Origin: Flammeovirgaceae bacterium | GTDB lineage: Bacteria; Bacteroidota; Bacteroidia; Cytophagales; Cyclobacteriaceae | Direction: 5' to 3' | Length of the DNA stretch: 64,000 bases | Assembly (NCBI GenBank): GCA_016709845.1 | Contig: JADJMA010000011.1 | Span: 1-64,000, forward strand | The notes under the pieces: generated by a model | Seen by the model: only the letters and a program-made list of their open reading frames with translations | What the model was told of the DNA's origin: nothing | Database searches by the model: none | Position numbers and translations under genes: made by a program | Part shown: positions 61,191-64,000 of the stretch, piece by piece | How positions within the stretch are numbered: position 1 is the stretch's first letter | Layout of the letters: each line of letters opens with the position of its first letter

Positions 61191-63317
61191 ATGGCATTGA
61201 TTGGAACATTGAGGAACAAGATGACCAAGTGGGTGGTGGGTTTTGTGGCAGCCGCTATTGCAGCATTTGTCTTAAACGACCTGTTTGGTAGTGGCCCTAA
61301 ATCCCTGTTTGGTAAAGACAACTCAGTAGGCAAAATAGGTGGCAGCACCATCCAGTTGGATGAATATCAGGCTGCTATTCAAGAGCGTGAAAACAACTAC
61401 ATCCTTAATTTTGGTCGTCAGCCGGGCGATCGTGAAAGGCCTCTCTTACAACAACAAGCCTGGGATCTTTTAATTTCACAGAAAGCCATTAGGCCAGAGT
61501 TTGAAAAAGTGGGTGTAAAAGTTACCACCGATGAAATCTGGGATATGATTCAGGGAAGAAATATAGATGAAAACGTGAAGTCTTCTTTCCTGGATTCTGC
61601 CGGAAACTTTGATCGCGCGAGACTGATCGCCTATATAAATCAGTTTAATGCCCCTGCTCCAATCGACCCTCAGACGTTAGCAGGTTTTCAAGAAGCTAAG
61701 TACCGCTGGTCAACTTTTCAGCGCGATCTTGGTTTAGGTCGAAAGGCTTAAGTATGAAAACCTTTTGATAAAAACTACCTATGTAACCGAAGCAGAAGCA
61801 GAACGGGACTATCATAACCAAAACGATGTAGCCGAAGTTAAATATCTTTATGTACCCTATTTTGTAATCAGCGATTCCACCGTTACTGACAGTCAGCTTA
61901 AAGAATATTACGACCAGAATAAGCAAAAGTATAAGGCAGAGCAAACCCGTAGCCTCAGCTATGTGAACTTCCCTATCGAAGCTTCGGCTACTGATTCACT
62001 TCAAATCAGAGAAGATCTTGAAAAATTGGCTGCTGACTTTAAAACTGTAACCGAAGATTCAGTTTTGCAGCCGCTAACTCTGACGGGAATGAGCCCTTTA
62101 CAAAATATTCCAACTCAACGCTACCCGGTTTCTTAGGTGATAAAAAAGATCAATTGGTTGCCGGAAGTGTCTTCGGTCCATTCCTTGATGGAAATTCTCA
62201 TAAAGTGGTACAGGTGGTACGATTTGGAAAGGACACGGTGGGCAATGCAAGAGCCAGTCATATTTTAATTCGTTGGGATGATGAAAGTGAAGCCTCTAAA
62301 AAGGTTGCCAAAGAAAAAGCAAAAAAGATTCTTGCTGACATTAAAGGGGGTGCTGACTTTGCTGCGAAGGCTCGTGAATTCGGTACGGATGGTACAGCCT
62401 CGCAAGGCGGAGATCTGGGTTGGTTCAGCTCTGGTCAAATGGTTAAACCTTTTGAGGAAGCTGTTTTCAGCGCAAAAAAAACCGGAGTTCTTAACGATGT
62501 TGTTGAAACGCAGTTTGGGTATCATATTATTGACGTAACCGGAGTAGCTGACTACACTACGTACACCGTTGCTACCATAGAAATTGTGATTGCGCCTAGT
62601 GATGAAACGCAAAATACAGCTTATGTAAAAGCACAAACATTTGCCAGCAATGTGTCAGGTGTAGATGACTTTAATGAAAGAGCCAAAGCGGAAAAATTAA
62701 TGGTGATGAATGCGGAAAACTTAAAAACAGTTGACCGTAGGGTTAACGACTTAGGAGATGCCCGCGCTATGATTACCTGGTTATACCGCGATGCAAAAAT
62801 TGGAAAAGTATCTGACGTATTTGACTTGGATACAGATTATGCTGTGGCTGTTATGACCAGCAAAACTGAAGAAGGAGTTCGCTCTTTTGATGACGTAAAA
62901 GATGAAATCAAGCCTGCTGTGCTTAATCAGGTAAAAGGAAAGAAAATAATTGAAACGTTGAGCACGCAGAAAGGCACACTGGATGAGATGGCTAAAGCGT
63001 TTGGCTCGGATGCTATCGTGGCTTCTTCCAGCGATCTTAAACTTAACTCAAACACTTTACCAAGCGTTGGGCTCGATCCCGTGGCGGTTGGAAAAATTTT
63101 CTCGCTAGAACCCGGAAAGCGCTCTGAACCCTTTGCGGGAGAAAATGGTGTGTTGGTAGCAGAACTTCAAAATAAAACAGTAGCTCCTGCTGTGGGTGAT
63201 TACACCATGTTTAAAAACCAATTATTGCAGGGCTTAAACGGGCGGGCAGCATATAGTATTTCTGAAGCTTTGAAAGAAGGATCTCGGATCGAAGACAAGC
63301 GTTACAAATATTTTTAG
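61191..63317 (+). CDS. ppiD: Peptidylprolyl isomerase (SurA/PpiD family), two frameshifts
   Basis: Membrane-anchored periplasmic folding factor, about 708 residues. The N-terminus MALIGTLRNKMTKWVVGFVA has a single anchor helix. The SurA_N domain follows (GGSTIQLDEYQAAIQERENN). Frame shifts lie near 61740 (corrected RLKYENLLIKTTYVTEAEAE) and 62100 (corrected NSTLPGFLGDKKDQLVAGSV). The parvulin domain is clear: ARASHILIRWDDESEASKKV, GGADFAAKAREFGTDGTASQ, GGDLGWFSSGQMVKPFEEAV and VETQFGYHIIDVTG. A second weaker unit follows to the C-terminus RIEDKRYKYF. Downstream terminator at 63338. Confidence 0.9.
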
Positions 63318-63337
63318 AGATAATCAATAATTAAACG

Positions 63338-63372
63338 AGCGCCCCCGAAGTTTCTTCAGGGGCGCTTTTTCT
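63338..63372 (+). terminator. Rho-independent terminator after ppiD
   Basis: GC-rich stem agcgcccc / ggggcgct plus gaag / cttc with one C-A mismatch, then a T5 run and TTTT. Confidence 0.88.
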
Positions 63373-63375
63373 TTT

Positions 63376-63639
63376 ATGAACGAACAATGGTTTATCAACT
63401 TCCGCGAAAAACTCGATCAGCATTACGCCTGGCCGGCTCTTTACGTGTTTAAGTTTATTGTGCCAACTGGTAAAGAAGCCGAGGTTAAAACGTTGTTCCC
63501 CAATCACACAACAACAGAAAGGCCTTCTAAAAATGGCAATTACACAAGTGTTACAACGGAGGCAATGCTTCCATCCGCTGACGCAGTAATTGAAATCTAC
63601 AAGGCCGCTGCCAGAATTGAGGGCATAATTGCGCTTTAA
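63376..63639 (+). CDS. DUF493 (YbeD-like) protein
   Basis: An 87-residue ferredoxin-fold protein. The start reads NEQWFINFREKLDQHYAWPA, followed by LYVFKFIVPTGKEAEVKTLF and NGNYTSVTTEAMLPSADAVI. This is the pattern of small DUF493 regulators. The family is found beside lipoate and envelope genes in other bacteria; its biochemical role is unclear. Intact, starting 59 bases after ppiD. Confidence 0.75.
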   Translation: MNEQWFINFREKLDQHYAWPALYVFKFIVPTGKEAEVKTLFPNHTTTERPSKNGNYTSVTTEAMLPSADAVIEIYKAAARIEGIIAL

Positions 63640-63658
63640 TAGGATAGAACTCAAATCA

Positions 63659-64000
63659 ATGCTCATTTCATCTATTGAAAAAGCACGGCAAATCAATCCT
63701 GATAGAAATACAAACCCCGCTCAAAACTTACAAGAATATTATGAGTTTGTTTCGTGGGCCGAAACGTCTATGCCGTGGGCATTGTTGAAAAAAGAAGAAT
63801 ATCCGGAAATTTTTGACAATATCTTTCAGAGTCTGTGCTATTTCTATTTTCTAATTGATCAACCACTTCCTGAATTAGAAGGAAAAGGATTAGTGAATAA
63901 TTCGTTGCAATATGCTGAGCCCTTTGCCTCCTGGCTTATTACGTTCAGTAAATTGTGGGGCAAATATCTGGACAGTGAAGCATCCTGGAATAAAGCCTAC
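63659..64000 (+). CDS. Phosphatidylserine decarboxylase family protein, N-terminal part (cut by edge)
   Basis: Open to the right edge: 114 residues. The sequence MLISSIEKARQINPDRNTNP is followed by AQNLQEYYEFVSWAETSMPW, FDNIFQSLCYFYFLIDQPLP and WGKYLDSEASWNKAY. I recognise this as the N-terminal region that precedes the decarboxylase domain in a Bacteroidota family of phosphatidylserine decarboxylase-related proteins. The catalytic LGST-type processing site would lie beyond the window, so activity cannot be confirmed. Confidence 0.65.
   Translation, partial: MLISSIEKARQINPDRNTNPAQNLQEYYEFVSWAETSMPWALLKKEEYPEIFDNIFQSLCYFYFLIDQPLPELEGKGLVNNSLQYAEPFASWLITFSKLWGKYLDSEASWNKAY

Noticed and set aside
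1..64000. Prophage, transposase, restriction-modification, toxin-antitoxin, secondary-metabolite or CRISPR-Cas loci
   Set aside because: I read all large ORFs on both strands and saw no integrase, transposase, Cas, methyltransferase or synthase motifs.
1..64000. tRNA or rRNA genes
   Set aside because: I saw no cloverleaf-like segment ending in a plausible acceptor stem in the spacers, but reading by eye cannot exclude one as firmly as a covariance search would.

Overview
The window is a stretch of chromosome from a Bacteroidota bacterium, most likely order Cytophagales. The evidence is a protein with a type IX secretion (T9SS) C-terminal sorting domain, -7 boxes of the Bacteroidota TAnnTTTG form, SusC-free envelope gene clusters, Bacteroidota-type AtpD and DnaJ, and gene orders such as hpt-adk-obgE-grpE-dnaJ and coaX-OMP-TPR-lptC-ppiD. 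I see no rRNA, tRNA, CRISPR array, prophage, insertion sequence, toxin-antitoxin pair or defence locus. Most of the content is core metabolism and housekeeping.

The dominant feature is that about half of the genes (31 by my count) are broken by one or more single-base reading-frame shifts, many in homopolymer runs, and at least one has an isolated in-frame stop. The broken genes include normally essential ones (adk, obgE, dnaK, dnaJ, atpD, atpC, divIC). Each can be rejoined by one-base corrections into a full-length, well-conserved protein. This pattern fits residual indel errors of a long-read assembly much better than biology. I therefore annotate each such gene over its full rejoined extent and say where the frame changes.

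Layout. 1-2.9 kb: left-edge ilvE fragment, cobalamin adenosyltransferase, a MacB/LolD-type ABC ATPase and an alpha/beta hydrolase, all on the minus strand. 3.1-10.9 kb: one giant secreted repeat protein (about 2,620 residues) with a signal peptide, ten repeat units of two size classes and a T9SS sorting domain. 10.9-16.4 kb: NRDE protein, rnhB, Nudix hydrolase, MATE exporter, acyl-CoA thioesterase, M24 aminopeptidase. 16.4-16.7 kb: a cluster of four hairpins. 16.7-22.6 kb: plsC, gatC, a ~1000-residue membrane/TPR protein, gcvT, comB. 22.6-28.8 kb: amidohydrolase lipoprotein, MazG-like protein, acyl-CoA carboxyltransferase, Ppx/GppA phosphatase, DUF4139 protein. 28.9-33 kb: Ldh-family dehydrogenase, a barrel protein coupled to divIC, and small envelope genes.

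33-41.9 kb: nucleotide salvage and chaperone run (hpt, adk, obgE, grpE, dnaJ), then a surface protein, a NatAB-like ABC exporter and a lone sensor histidine kinase. 42-44 kb: atpD-atpC under a clear Bacteroidota promoter. 44-49 kb: small membrane proteins, RluA-type pseudouridine synthase, class A beta-lactamase-like lipoprotein, prfC and an aldo/keto reductase. 49.3-56.8 kb: dnaK (with a sigma-54-like upstream motif), lysC, nhaD, a Ca/Na exchanger and glutamate dehydrogenase. 56.9-63.3 kb: the envelope-biogenesis operon coaX-OMP-TPR-lptC-small membrane protein-ppiD. 63.4-64 kb: DUF493 protein and the start of a phosphatidylserine decarboxylase-family gene cut by the right edge.

No convincing new multi-gene system emerged. 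The best leads are the giant T9SS repeat protein, the hairpin cluster at 16.4-16.6 kb, the duplicated tail behind atpD, and the large membrane/TPR protein at 17.7-20.7 kb.
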